Shown piece by piece: positions 10,831 through 21,289 of a DNA stretch of 64,000 nt (the first letter of the stretch is position 1; each line of letters begins with the position of its first letter). Source of the stretch: Paguma larvata (Eukaryota > Chordata > Mammalia > Carnivora > Viverridae). Both the position numbers and the translations under genes were made by a program. The notes under the pieces are model-generated. The model was not told where the DNA came from and ran no database searches. It was given only the letters and a program-made list of their open reading frames with translations. The stretch spans positions 74,429,502 through 74,493,501 of the forward strand of contig CM057832.1 of the NCBI GenBank assembly GCA_030068075.1, read 5' to 3'.

Positions 10831-13519
10831 GATTTCACAGGACTGAACTTCTTTCTCTCAATTAATTCTGTACTTACACACATCAAAAACAAGTCAAAAG
10901 TCCAAACTTGAGTTAAATCATCAGCTTTTTATTATCACCCAGACAGATAGGAAAGTGATTGCTTGATGGCTTCAACTAGTCACAGCTTTTTTAGAAGCAT
11001 CAGTTTGGTCCAACAGCTTTGTATTGTGAAAATAATGCAGCCCAATGAAATCTTTCTTTCTTAGCTCCCAAACTGTATTTCATGGTGTTTTTGTTTAATG
11101 AAAGAAATCTTTTGGCACTCTTAGGAAGACATTGTTACAGAAAAACTACTTCTGTTTCTCTTTCCTTTATAAAATAATCTCATTTTTTATATAATTTTGA
11201 ATATGAAGGATACTTGTTTCACGCAGGAAGCACTAATCATAGAAAACAGCGTGACAATGTGCCCAAATTCTGATCTGATGAAACTGTCCTCCTTCAGCTG
11301 AGTGTCTGTTTACTTGGTATATTACAAGTGTGTCCTAGGAAGTGTTTTCCAACCTGCAGGTGACTCATTGCTTCCTTCCAACTCCCCATTGCCTGCTTCT
11401 CTTTTGTGCGCAAAACTTTCTGATTGTTGTAATTTTATTTTCATGCCACATTAGCCTGGAAAACAGTCTTCTAAACAAACAAGTGCTGTCAAAAGGCAGA
11501 AGATGAGCTATTTATCTTGGATTCTAGTGAATTGAAGTAACTCATAATAGTCTGTGGCTTGGTTTAGAAACATGGCCGCTTCATGCGGAAACGGAATTTG
11601 CATATGCTCAATGGCAGCTCTTAGTTGCTAGGACAGGGTGGAAGAGGTCCTTGGTTTAAATGATTAGAAAATGTGAAAATTAATGGGCTCCGTAGATGAA
11701 GAAATCCAGTGATAATACACGGGTACCTACATATGTTCATAAAACCAAACATTTATTGAGTAACTACCTTTGATCATGGGTGAAGCTGGTGATAGGGTTT
11801 CAAAGTTGAATTAGGGCTCAAATTCTATTTCTCACCTCTTCTATCCTCCAGGTTTTATGCTAAATGTATTATACACAGAAGGAAAATGACCAAATACCTT
11901 AGAAAATACTTGCTAATCAGGGCTCCTCTAGAAAAGGCTTTCCAGTATGGCTAATGCCAAGAGGCTTAAATACATCTCAGCCTTTATTAACACCCACTAG
12001 ACTTCACTCAATTCAAAACACATCCACCAGTGCCAGTGACAAGGAAATAGGAAAGAAATTTTTTAAAAATTTAGTCACCAATGCCTAGTATTTAGCTGCA
12101 TAGACTATCCAGCCCCTTCCCACAGATCACCCTTAGCTTCCTTCTACAGGGGGAAAAGACTTGAGACAGCCTGCTTCTGTAAGATGGGACAGGAGCACCA
12201 CTCAGGTAGCCCTACTGTTTGAGAACAGAAAACCCCAGGGATGAGTGCAAGGAGTAAAAGTGTGAGCAAGGGGCCCGCCCTGAGAAAACTGGCATCAGAA
12301 GCCAAAGAAAACATTGGGCATTCATTGGTGTTCGTCCATTTTCAATGCAATGACCCCATCCACCAGTGAGCTATGACCCAATGAAGGTCAGACTCAGACC
12401 AAAAAACCCAACAAAACAAAAACAAAACAAACAAACAAAAAAACCCAAAACCAAACAAACAAAACACAATGGGAAGGAAGTTAAGTTGTGGCTACTGATC
12501 TTTCCTTCTGCAGATACCAGTGGGGGAAAGAAGCCTGGGCAGAAATTCTGTGTTCTTTTGAGTTTAAGTGTATGGGTGAAGGAGGTACTCTCCCTCCATC
12601 AGGTACTAACCTGACTCTTGAGAAATCCATCATCACCTTCTAGCTGGATAAATGTCGGCTTATCACCCATGAATCTCAAGTTCTCATGTCCCTCTGTGAA
12701 ATGTGAGTGTCTCCCCACTAGCTGTGACTGATAAAGGCATACTCCCTGTAGGTTTACCCAAAGAATTCTCTGGGCCAATCCTGAGTAGGCCTGAGGGTCA
12801 CTTAGAAGTCTCCCATCCCCTAAGAGATGGTACACAGAGGAAAGGTCTAGAATTAGTCTTGCAGCATGAAGGCAGTGTGCCTGGAGCCAGCTATTGACTT
12901 CAGTGGGGCCACTGAACAACATTTCCAAGTCCTGCTAGGATTTCCAAGGACTGGCTTCTACCCTGATCCTTTAAATCTGCTCCAGCTCTCTCCCATGGGG
13001 ACCTCTAGAACCGTGGTGTGACTTCTCCTCTGGCTCAAAGAAAGAGTCTGTATTCCCCTTGCCATTGTTGACTAGATCTCCCTGCAAAGACAACACTGCT
13101 GCTGGCTAGGCAGAGCAGCGTATCTGCCAGGAAATATCACCATCATTCACTCCTTCAGTGTCAGCCCCAAGTTCACCACACCCCTGGGTGAGTGTCACGT
13201 GCACTACGAGTTAGTTTCTTTGGGGGCCAGCTGCACGGCCGGGTTAGCCCTGTTGGCTCTGCTTCCTCTCTGATTTCTCCCGGTCCGCTATTGAAGTCAC
13301 GGAGTGCCTCCTGTCTCCACAAAACTGGAGAGAGCCACAAAGGTGATAGGCCTTTGCATTACAAACGACCCAACAGCACCTCTCGGAGATGGACAGCAGG
13401 GCTTTTATTTAGGCCGGTGCCCTCTACCAGAGTGCAGTGTGGCTAAGGCATGTGTGAGGCTCTCTCCTAAACAGAATGCAGACTGTTTCCTCCACCAGGA
13501 GCGTCCTTAACCCTGAGAA
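10831..13519. other. Unassigned non-coding sequence, no CanSINE
   Basis: No gene is recognised. The block at about 11440-11650 has complex, non-repetitive sequence with an octamer-like atttgcatatg at 11596-11606, and is a candidate for comparison across mammals. Overlapping frames of up to 109 codons at 12599-12928 lack any domain. A CAAA-rich tract is listed separately. Confidence 0.4.
12396..12472. repeat. A-rich (CAAA)n-like low-complexity tract
   Basis: A run made almost only of A and C with CAAA/CAAAA units. The 82-codon frame crossing it is Lys/Gln/Thr-rich because of the repeat and is not evidence of a gene. Confidence 0.85.
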
Positions 13520-13639
13520 CATATGTATGCCTCCCTTCCATTTAGTTCTCCCAAAGATCTTTGTTACTCTCTTTGCAACAACTACAAAATATGTATCCCT
13601 ATTGTTTCGCCAACCATACATGTTGTAACTACTGCATTT

Positions 13640-13774
13640 AAGTCTATTTCTCAATTTTGTCACAAGGTTCATAAAGGCCAGGACCTCGTACTAACTCTCT
13701 TTGTACTATCAGTACTTAGCAGTATGCCTGGGACAGAGTAAGCCTTCAAATAATGTGTTTTGTGACTGGGTACG
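13640..13774 (+). mobile_element. L2 3' end remnant
   Basis: The phrase cataaaggccaggacctcgt, then cagtacttagcagtatgcct and gtaagccttcaaataatgtg, follows the usual L2 3' end ('gggcagggac...agcacagtgcctggcac...gcctcaataaat'). It ends where the GGAT microsatellite begins, which fits growth of the tetranucleotide from the L2 terminal TGAATGAATG-type tail. Confidence 0.6.
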
Positions 13775-13817
13775 TGGATGGATGGATGGATGGATGGATG
13801 GATGGATGGATGGATGA
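13775..13817. repeat. (GGAT)n tetranucleotide microsatellite
   Basis: About ten perfect TGGA/GGAT units directly after the L2 3' end. In the reverse strand it reads as Pro-Ser-Ile-His repeats in short open frames, which are artefacts of the repeat. Likely polymorphic. Confidence 0.97.
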
Positions 13818-14773
13818 AACCAATCTGTAGTTGGATTGGGATATGATGGCATATAATGTAAATGATCACTACACGTCCGTCCCCAAATATCATAGTACAT
13901 GAGAGACCTCTGACAAATCCTCACGTACAGAGCAAGGTGTCAGTTCTAAGACACAGATTTTTTCCCTCCTGCTTTACATCTTTGAAATGGGGAGGCATCT
14001 TGCAATTTCTGTAGGGCAGGAGGCAGTTGGGAAAAACTGCCATGGGATGCTGGTACATCCGAAGTAGTAAGGTGGGGATCGGGGGTTTGGAAGGAACTTG
14101 TGGAGAGTATGGAGGATGGCTTTAAAGAAACTCGACATTACCAATGATTCTGATACCACAGAATACAGTGGTATGTGTGACAAATCACAGTATCTACTGC
14201 TTTGGGTAAAGATGTTTTCAGAAGGAACACCATCTGAATGTAAAGAAGCTTTAGGAATACCTTACCCAATGTGATTTGCTTATGTTCTCTTTTTCATGGA
14301 ATGCGCATGAGTGCTATATCATAATAAGCTATGTCTAAGTAGCTCTAAAACAGATTTCGCTGAGAAGAAAATAAAAACTGAGTGAGAGAAAAATGGTATG
14401 TAAACCTAACTGATAGCATTTTTTCTTTCTTAGCAATCTATAAAATAATGGAGGTTCTTACAGTCGATGACATTATTTTCCATGAAATATGGGGCACTTG
14501 TGGTAAAACTAGTGATTTTTTTCTCCCTCTTTTGAGAAACCGATGGGATGAGTAAATTGCATCTGTTACCTTTCTCACTGAAGTAAAGCGACAGGCAGAT
14601 CTGCATGTACATTTCTTAGCTACATTTCACACTGTTGCAATAAACAGAACCCACGGATGCTTGCAAATTTCCAGTTTCTCTGTTCAGATTGAGGTATTGT
14701 TATTGTTTAATGATGCTGCTGAAGAAAAGACAGAGACCCGCCCAGGGAAGCCACATTAAAAACAGCTGGTATG
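13818..14773. other. Unassigned non-coding sequence
   Basis: No gene or mobile element recognised. Short frames only (up to about 70 codons) with no domain. Confidence 0.45.
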
Positions 14774-14986
14774 TAGGGCACCTAGGTGACTGTCAGTTAA
14801 GCATCTGACTTTGGCTCAGGTCATGATCTCACGGTTTGTAGGTTCGAGCCCTGTGTTGGGCTCTGTGCTGACAGCTCAGAGCCTGGAGCCTGCTGCTGAT
14901 TCTGTGTCTCCCTCTCTCTCTGCCTCTCCTCCACTGTGCTCTGTCTCTCAAAAATAAATGTAAAAAAAATTTAAAACGAAAAAAAG
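14774..14986 (+). mobile_element. CanSINE, diverged
   Basis: Begins gggcacctaggtgactgtca, with B box ggttcgagccc, the gctctgtgctgacagctcag signature, a CT-rich part and an A-rich tail. The A-box region has lost a few bases compared with other copies. No clear target duplication. Confidence 0.9.
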
Positions 14987-15657
14987 GCAATACTCTTTGA
15001 TAGCACTGTGAGTCACTGCCATCTTCCACAATCTCCACCCCAAAGGAACACAAGCAAACACGGACAAAAGGGCCCTATTCTCACTAAGCCTAACTTTGAG
15101 GCAGATGCAAATTTACTGCCAAAGCCCTCTCTTCCCTTAAAAGAAGATGGTTCATCCACATCTTGGATGATCAAAAATAAAAGGAAAATAACAGTAACAG
15201 AAGAATCTCGTAAGCAGAGAGAGCTGAGCTATCAAAGAGAAATATGAAACCCTTTGGATCATTGCAAGGTCTCCGCTCAGTCTCTTTGTGTCTTGAACTT
15301 CACACTTGGCTGCTTATTTTCAGAACTGAAGTTATGCCTCACACAAGCGGGTTCCAACCTTGGTATTTTGGCCAGGGCCAGAACCACCGGCAAAGGTGCC
15401 CACATGAAGTGCAACATCCCTACATTTTTTTCACTGCTCCCCATCCAGTGGGCCCACCCACTGTGTGGCTTTCAAAGTCTCCCTGTCCCCCACTTGCCCT
15501 CCAAACAGTGGGCAGCAGCACCTGGAGGGGCATAAACCATAGCTCGGACTCTGCTCCAACGAGAGTTGGTGCATTTGACAACATCGGTGCTGGATATAAT
15601 GTAGGCAGCACACAGCCCATTACGGCCCATCCCAACAGAGGAAAGATACAACTAGAA

Positions 15658-15710
15658 GATATAAAAGGCTCCCTCCTGGACAGATGCACCCCTGTGTGCA
15701 ATTAAAGTCT
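15658..15710 (+). promoter_or_regulatory. TATA-like box with nearby AATTAAA (LTR-like arrangement)
   Basis: The sequence gatataaaaggctccctcc is followed about 40 bases on by caattaaagtctgtaac. A TATA box about 25-30 bases before a short R-like segment with a poly-A signal is typical of retroviral LTRs, and a solo LTR ending near here is possible. I could not find both LTR ends, so this is a weak pattern call. Confidence 0.25.
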
Positions 15711-16203
15711 GTAACTTCCAGCCAAAGCGTTTAAGTTGGTGCCATTTCGAGCTCTCACTGTAGACTGCAAAATGCTGAGTTACCATCTTCCTTGATGAGT
15801 TGTCTTTGGAAATGCTCACCCTTCTCCACCCCACACTTCATACAAAAAAAAAAAAAAAAGTGTGCCAAAGGGTCATAGGTTCATCTCCAAATTTTGTACG
15901 GTTCCTAGAAGCAAAACTAGGTTTCACTGTTTGGGGCCCAGAAAAAGAAAGCGGAAAAGGGAAAAGAAAATATTTGATAATCCAGGAGTGCCAAGAAGTC
16001 CCAAAGCTTCAAAATTCTCTCCAACAACTTTTCTGAACATCCGTAGCCCCTGCGGCTGCTGAGGCCTCTGCGCAGGTACCCCAATACTGTCCATAATTGC
16101 ACAAGCATTCAACTTGGTTGTTTGCGAGAGAGGCAGCTGTAGGCGCCATTGGTCAAAACTTTAATTACTATTATCTCTTCTCTAAAAGCATGCCAGGTGC
16201 CAT

Positions 16204-16227
16204 GGGGCGGGGGAGGGTGTGGGGGGG
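16204..16227 (+). other. G-quadruplex motif
   Basis: Four G runs of 4, 5, 3 and 7 are separated by loops of 1, 1 and 3 bases. This satisfies the canonical quadruplex pattern with very short loops, which is the most stable class. No gene or promoter is recognised beside it. Confidence 0.8.
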
Positions 16228-16833
16228 AACACCGGACACCACCCTGAGCAGGTCCACAGGGCTGGCCGCTGCTGAGAGAGCCAAGGGGAGGGTGTGTGGA
16301 AACTGTGAGGTGGCGTCTGGTTGGAAGGCAATGAAATACTGTTTGTGGAGGGCTTATTAAAAGCTTACTGCTTGAAAAGTCCACAGTAAAGGCAAGTCTT
16401 GGGAAGAGACAGTTGCCTCTTTTGCTGGTCGTGTTAACTTTACAGTTGGAATTTTGACACAATTTTGACATTTGTGTGGACTTCAAAAAATAAAAAATAA
16501 AAGATAGTGAAGCATGAAGCCACTTCTTCTTGAAAAAACATGACCAGGACAAAGCTTCTCAAGTCAGCCCTATGCCGGGGGAGAAAGCACGGCCCTCCCT
16601 TCTGGGGCTCTGCATAGCACATGGCCACAGCCACAGTCAATAAAACAGGTAAGCAGCATCGTGACCGCATAGGCTCCGGCTCTCCTACTGACTTGCTCTG
16701 AGAAAATGGCTCTAGAAATTTCATCAATACATTTCAGGACATCATACTCCCTGCAGCAGCAAGAGAACTTCCTGTGCTCTCCAAATTCAAGAAACTGAAT
16801 GTAGTTCATTTTTTAATTTTAAAAATAAAATTT

Positions 16834-17046
16834 AGGGACGCTCGGGTGGCTCCGTCAGTGAAACATCGGACTCTTGATTTCTGCTCGAGTCATGATCCCT
16901 TGGTGGGATGGAGCCCTGCATGGGGCTCTCTGCTGACCCCGCAGAGCCTGCTTGGGATTCCCTCTCCCTCTCTCTGCCCCTCCCCTGCTCATGCTCTCCC
17001 GCTCTCTCAAAATAAATAAATAAACTTTTGTAAATAAATAAATAAA
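16834..17046 (+). mobile_element. CanSINE, older subfamily type
   Basis: Starts agggacgctcgggtggctcc and carries gactcttgatttctgctcga and gagcctgcttgggattccct, wording that differs from the felid-type majority. The tail is (TAAA)n-like to about 17046. Target duplications are masked by the A/T-rich flanks. Confidence 0.85.
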
Positions 17047-17260
17047 ATATTTTATGTGTAAAGTTTTTTGAAGAAGTAATTTATGCACATGGTACAAAAT
17101 TCAAAGGAGCAAATCGTATATGCTGAAATGTGGTATCCCCAACCTTCCCCCCACTGACTCCACTCCCCTTCCTAGGGTTACCTTTTCCTGCACATCCTTC
17201 CAGAATTCTATGGCGTACACAAGCATACCCTGCATATAGCCTCTTCCTCTGTTTCTTACG
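17047..17260. mobile_element. Probable old L1 3'-end fragment
   Basis: The phrase acatggtacaaaattcaaag followed by ttccagaattctatggcgta and agcataccctgcatatagcc resembles, from memory, an old L1 3' UTR segment common in mammals. It is short and diverged, and its strand is uncertain. Confidence 0.35.
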
Positions 17261-17267
17261 CAGGCTT

Positions 17268-17285
17268 TTGTTGTTGTTGTTGTTC
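17268..17285. repeat. (TTG)n short tandem repeat
   Basis: Six TTG/TGT units. On the reverse strand it reads as an Asn run in a short spurious frame. Confidence 0.85.
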
Positions 17286-17393
17286 ACGCAAAGGTTTAAT
17301 AAAAAAAAAGTAATGAATTTGGTAAAGTGGATAATTTTTTTAACAAGGTGATCAAATAGATTATTTTGCCATATTCGACCAGATTTTTTTAAA

Positions 17394-17603
17394 TTTTTTT
17401 AAAGCATTTTTATTTATTTTTGAGAGAGAGAGACAGAGCACGAGTGAAGTAGGGGCAGAGAGAGGGAGACACAGAATCCGAAGCAGGCTCCAGGCTCCGA
17501 GCTGTCAGCACAGAACCCGATATGGGGCTTGAACTCATGAACCATGAGATCATGACCTGAGCCGAAGTCGGATGCTCAACTGACTGAGCCACCCAGATGC
17601 CCC
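17394..17603 (-). mobile_element. CanSINE (felid type), reverse
   Basis: Tail tttttatttatttttgagag on the left, signature gctgtcagcacagaacccga, and end actgagccacccagatgccc. Flanking repeats accagat(t/a)tttttaaa occur at about 17378-17393 and 17607-17621, a slightly diverged target duplication. Confidence 0.92.
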
Positions 17604-17621
17604 TCAACCAGATATTTTTAA

Positions 17622-18265
17622 AATTACTAGATTGTTAGGAAATGACTCTGCACCTTAAAAATAATTTTTTTAGCATACAGATGCATCCCAACTATCCACA
17701 CTTGAAGAATTGCCATGTGAGAAGTTCTCTTGCTCCTCGTCTTTCATGAGATTGTGTCTTCCGTCAACGTAGCTTTCTCTCTTACCCCGCTTCATTATGA
17801 TCTTATGCATCCTCATTGATGTTCATCGGTTTGGCCTTTCTTTAAAATACTTACGGTAAGTTTTCAACGTTTTCTAGATAGAAATAGCAAAAATCACATT
17901 CACTTTTGAATTGGCCAATAGAAATCAAATCACTTTATCTCTGGCCATCCATGGCTGACCACTGGCAGTAGACCAGGATTTAAGTAAATTTTGATGCATT
18001 CATTCTAACTTTATTAGCATCTGGAACTCAACTAAGTCTTCGAATCTCTCCAGCCTCCTATTTATTCATTCATTCCTTCAATCATTCCTTTATTTTTTGT
18101 AAATGAGAGGCAATCAAATTAGAGATTTCCATCTTACACAGTCTCTTGTCTAACACTTTCCAGTGTTTTGCTCATATGTGTCAAGTCTGTAAGCCTCAAA
18201 ATGATGAGGGCAACAAGGCTGTCTCAAGCATAAAGGAAAAAGATGGGCACAAACAGAGAAATTTG
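17622..18265. other. Unassigned non-coding sequence
   Basis: No gene or mobile element assigned. A short TTCA-rich tract (about 18061-18095) is the only simple repeat. Confidence 0.4.
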
Positions 18266-18270
18266 CTAGC

Positions 18271-18853
18271 TGTTATAGAGTGAATATTTGTGTCCCCTCC
18301 CCCCCACTCCCAACAAGTCATATGTTGAAGTCCTAACCTCCAATGTGAGGATATGTGGAGGTGTGGTCTTTGGGAAGTAATTAAGTTTAGATGAGAGGAC
18401 ACCTGGGTGGCTCAGTTGGTTAAGTGTCCGACTTTGGCTCAGGTCATGATCTCATGATTCGTGAGTTCAAGCCCCATGTTAGGCTCTGTGGTGACAGCTC
18501 AGAGCCTGGAGCCTGCTTCAGATTCTATGTCTCCCTCTCTCTCTGTCACTCCCTGATGGTTTATTCTCTCTCTCTCTCTGTATCATATATAAAATTAAAA
18601 AAAATTATTTAGAGTTTAGATGAGCTCATAAGGGTGTGGCCCTCAAGGTGGGATGAGTACCCTTATAAGGAGCTCTCTCTCTGCCTTGTGGGGACACAGT
18701 GAGAAGATGGTAATCTGCAAACCAGAAGCCAAAATCCAACCATGCTGGTACCTTGATCTTAAACTTCCATCCTTCACAACAGTGAGAAATGTGTATGTAT
18801 TGCTTAAGCTACCCAGTCTATGGTATTTTGTTATGGCAGCCCAAATTGAGATT
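18271..18853 (+). mobile_element. ERVL-MaLR solo LTR (MLT1A-like), split by a CanSINE
   Basis: Begins tgttatagagtgaatatttg and contains catatgttgaagtcctaacc, aagggtgtggccctcaaggt, ttataaggagctctctctct, accttgatcttaaacttcc and finally ggtattttgttatggcagcc. This follows the MLT1A/MSTA-type LTR from start to end. The 5-bp repeat ctagc at 18266-18270 and 18854-18858 is the size expected for a retroviral target duplication. It is a solo LTR: no internal retroviral region is next to it. A CanSINE at 18396-18612 interrupts it. Confidence 0.88.
18396..18612 (+). mobile_element. CanSINE inside the MLT1A-like LTR
   Basis: Starts aggacacctgggtggctcag and has the felid-type signature. The CT-rich part is expanded (18565-18580) and the tail ends aaaattatttag. 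A perfect 12-bp target duplication agtttagatgag lies at 18384-18395 and 18613-18624, so the LTR reads on across it once the SINE is ignored. Confidence 0.96.
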
Positions 18854-18858
18854 CTAGC

Positions 18859-19831
18859 TAATTTCCTAATTTCTTGACAGCAAATAGTTTACCAGCTCAA
18901 AGGTATGGTTTCAACTGATTTCAATTTCTCTTTGTTCCAATCATATAGACCCTTTTCAGCATTAGTGCCTCAGAAGTGCATATTTTATCTTGAATAGTTG
19001 GCAGGCCCTGTTCTTGGTACAGGTACCGCTGGGCACATTTCCAGCCCCTGGGTCCTGCCACCGACTCACTGAAAGCTAAGAATTTGAGGAGGGCAGTGAC
19101 ATCTACCCAAACTCATGTCACCAAGCAGCCTGAATTCTGGGTGATTGAATTGAGTGGGGCTGTGTTTGAGGACCTAAACCAAGACGGGACAGTAGGCTCC
19201 AGAGATTGGAGCTGAGAGACATGTGAAACATTCTTTCCAGGGCTGAGGCCAAGGTCAGGAACCACAAACCTGGCCTTTTTAAGGAGTGGAATGAGATGTG
19301 GAAATCGAGTATGAGGTGGCGTTCATTTTGTTTTTCTAATTGTTACATTCGTGACTTTGAATATGCTGTGCGACTCAACAAATTTGTATGAAGGGAAGGG
19401 AAGGGAAGGGAAGAAGAAAAGAAAAGAGAAAGAAAACAAAAAGAAAAGAGAAAAGAAAAGAAAAGAAAAATCCCTGCCCTCACAGAGCTCACGTTCACAC
19501 ATATTCTTCTACTCCATCACCTTGTTAGTGTCTCAAACTTCTTTATTTAACAAGAGAATATTGGTGTTCTCTTCTTTTACAGTTGTACTTTTATTTTGTA
19601 TTTCACCAGGATTTTTAATGTTCCCAATGTTTTTCAAATATAAGTAGTCTTCCATTCTTTGTCTAAGTAGGTTGATTCTAAAAGTAAAAAATAAAATCTA
19701 TAAATGGATTTATGTTATCATAACTATATAAATGCCAATGACTACAGAGCCAAGCGAAATGCTAGGATTTTTTTTTTCTCTCAACAGCCTAATGGCATAA
19801 TTCCTGAGCCAATTAAAGGAGAATATTTGTT
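18859..19831. other. Unassigned sequence with a purine tract
   Basis: Nothing recognised except the purine tract listed next and a possible old-repeat phrase ccctgccctcacagagctca at 19474-19493. Confidence 0.4.
19390..19470. repeat. Long purine tract (GGGAA)n to (GAAAA)n
   Basis: About 80 bases almost entirely A and G on the plus strand (one C near 19437), starting with GGGAA repeats and ending with GAAAA repeats. The short frame across it is Lys/Glu/Arg-rich only because of the repeat. Such mirror-like purine runs can form triplex DNA. Confidence 0.92.
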
Positions 19832-19918
19832 AAGTTTTTTTTAAATTGCAGTTAGTTAACATACAATGTAATATTAGTTTCAGGTGTACAATGTAGTGAT
19901 GCAAAACTATACACTGTA

Positions 19919-20131
19919 GGGGCACCTGGGTGACTCAGTCAGTTAAGCGTCCTACTTTGGCTCAGGTCATGATCTCGCAGTCTGTGAGTTCGAGCCCCAC
20001 GTCGGGCTCTGTGCTGACAGCTCAGAGCTTGGGGCCTGCTTCCAGTTGTGTGTCTCCTTCTCTCTCTGCCCCTCCCCTGCTCGCACTCTGTCTCTCTCTC
20101 TCAAAAATAAATATTAAAAAAATTAAAAAAT
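19919..20131 (+). mobile_element. CanSINE inside the L1 3' UTR
   Basis: Starts ggggcacctgggtgactcag and has an intact-looking B box gagttcgagcccc. The tail is aaaaataaatattaaaaaaa. The flanks share aaaactat...acact, an imperfect target duplication around 19903-19915 and 20132-20148. Confidence 0.93.
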
Positions 20132-20318
20132 AAAAACTATGTATACACTTCAATACATCACCTGGTGCTTATCGCAAGTGCACTCCTTAATCCCCATCAC
20201 CTATTTAACCCATCCTCCCCCTTCCCTCTGATAACCATCAGTTTGTTCTCTATATTTAAGAGTCTGTCTCTTGGTTTGTCTCTCTCTTTTTTTTCCCATT
20301 GTTCATTTGTTTCATTTC

Positions 20319-21113
20319 TCAAATTCTACATATGAGTAAAATCATATGGTATTTGTCTTTCTCTGACTTATTTTGCTTAGCATAATACTCTAGATCTATC
20401 CATGTTGTTGTGAATGGCAAGGTTTCATTCTTTTTTATGACTGAGTAATATCCCTTTATAGATAGATAGATAGATGATTGATAGATAGATAGATAGATAG
20501 ATATTATATATAATATACATATACACATACCATAATATAATGTGTATAATATATAATATACACACCACATCTTCTTTATCCATTCATCAGTGGACACAAG
20601 CTATTTCCATAATTTGCTTATCATAGATAATGCTGCTATAAATGTCAGGATGCATGTATCCCTGTGAATTAATGTTTTTGTATTCTTTGGGTAAATACCT
20701 AGTAGTGCAATTGCTGGATCATAGGGTAGTGCTATTTTTAGCTTTTTGAGGAAACTCCATACAGCCTTCTGCAGTGGCTGCACCAGTTTGCATTCCCACC
20801 AATAGTGCAAAAGTGTTCTCCTTTCTCTACATCCTCATTAACATCTGTTGTTTCCTGAGTTGTTAATTTTAGCCATTCTGACAGGAGTGAGATGGTATCT
20901 CATTGTGGTTTTGGTTTGTATTTCCCTGATAATGAGTAATGTTGAGCATCTTTTCATGTGTCTGTTGGCCATCCGGATGTCTTCTTTGGAGAAATATCTG
21001 TTCATGTCTTCTACCCATGTTTTAATTGGATTATTTGTTTTTTGGGTGTTGAATTTTATAAGTTCTTTATATATTTTGAATACTAAACCTTTATCAGGGT
21101 ATGTCATTTGCAA
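20319..21113 (-). pseudogene. L1 ORF2 C-terminal remnant
   Basis: Minus-strand translation in broken frames gives recognisable L1 ORF2p C-terminal pieces. Examples are [20 protein letters not shown] (20838-21113), LPYDPAIALLGIYPKNTKT (20601-20810) and a YYSVIKKNE stretch (20319-20597). The pieces sit in different frames separated by stops, and the GATA repeat interrupts the last one. The reverse transcriptase and endonuclease domains are absent, lost by 5' truncation, so it is non-functional. Confidence 0.88.
20459..20503. repeat. (GATA)n tetranucleotide microsatellite
   Basis: About ten GATA units with one imperfect unit near 20475, inside L1 ORF2. It is followed by TATAA-rich sequence to about 20570. 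Likely polymorphic. Confidence 0.96.
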
Positions 21114-21289
21114 ATATCTTCTAAAGAAGAATATTTATATTCTAATCATTTGAGTCAAGTGAATTCTCTGTTCTTACACCAAGTCAATTAAATGGTTAAA
21201 ATCAGTATGTGCCGCATCAAAAAAAAAAAAATCACGACACATTTTACTTTACGTTGACATACGAATATGAATTTCATGTGTATGTTTTT

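Larger units (their letters stand above)
14987..16833. other. Unassigned sequence with LTR-promoter-like patch and poly-A
   Basis: Several overlapping frames of up to 153 codons (15244-15705) occur, but none has a domain. A TATA-like element and downstream AATTAAA near 15658-15704 and an A17 run at 15843-15859 are listed separately or in the findings. The region around 16200-16320 is GC-rich relative to the rest of the window. Confidence 0.35.
19832..21130 (-). mobile_element. Carnivore-type L1, 3' half, reverse
   Basis: Poly-T near 19835 marks the A-tail. The complement of an L1 3' UTR follows (cagttagttaacatacaatg, tatttaagagtctgtctctt), then ORF2 C-terminal sequence up to about 21130. It is 5'-truncated. 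A CanSINE (19919-20131) and a GATA microsatellite (20459-20503) are inserted or expanded within it. Copies of the same L1 type occur at 33.7 and 36.8 kb. Confidence 0.9.

Noticed and set aside
13775..13817. Regular spaced repeats considered as a CRISPR-like array
   Set aside because: Units are 4 bp with no spacers; a plain eukaryotic microsatellite.
15244..15705. 153-codon open frame with overlapping frames on both strands
   Set aside because: Several overlapping frames in the same place without any domain point to a stop-poor composition and not to a gene.
15843..15859. A17 run as the tail of a processed pseudogene
   Set aside because: Upstream sequence has no recognisable mRNA or protein similarity and no flanking duplication is visible.
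16109..16552. 147-codon minus-strand open frame
   Set aside because: Its Pro-rich part is the complement of the G-quadruplex tract; no domain or context.
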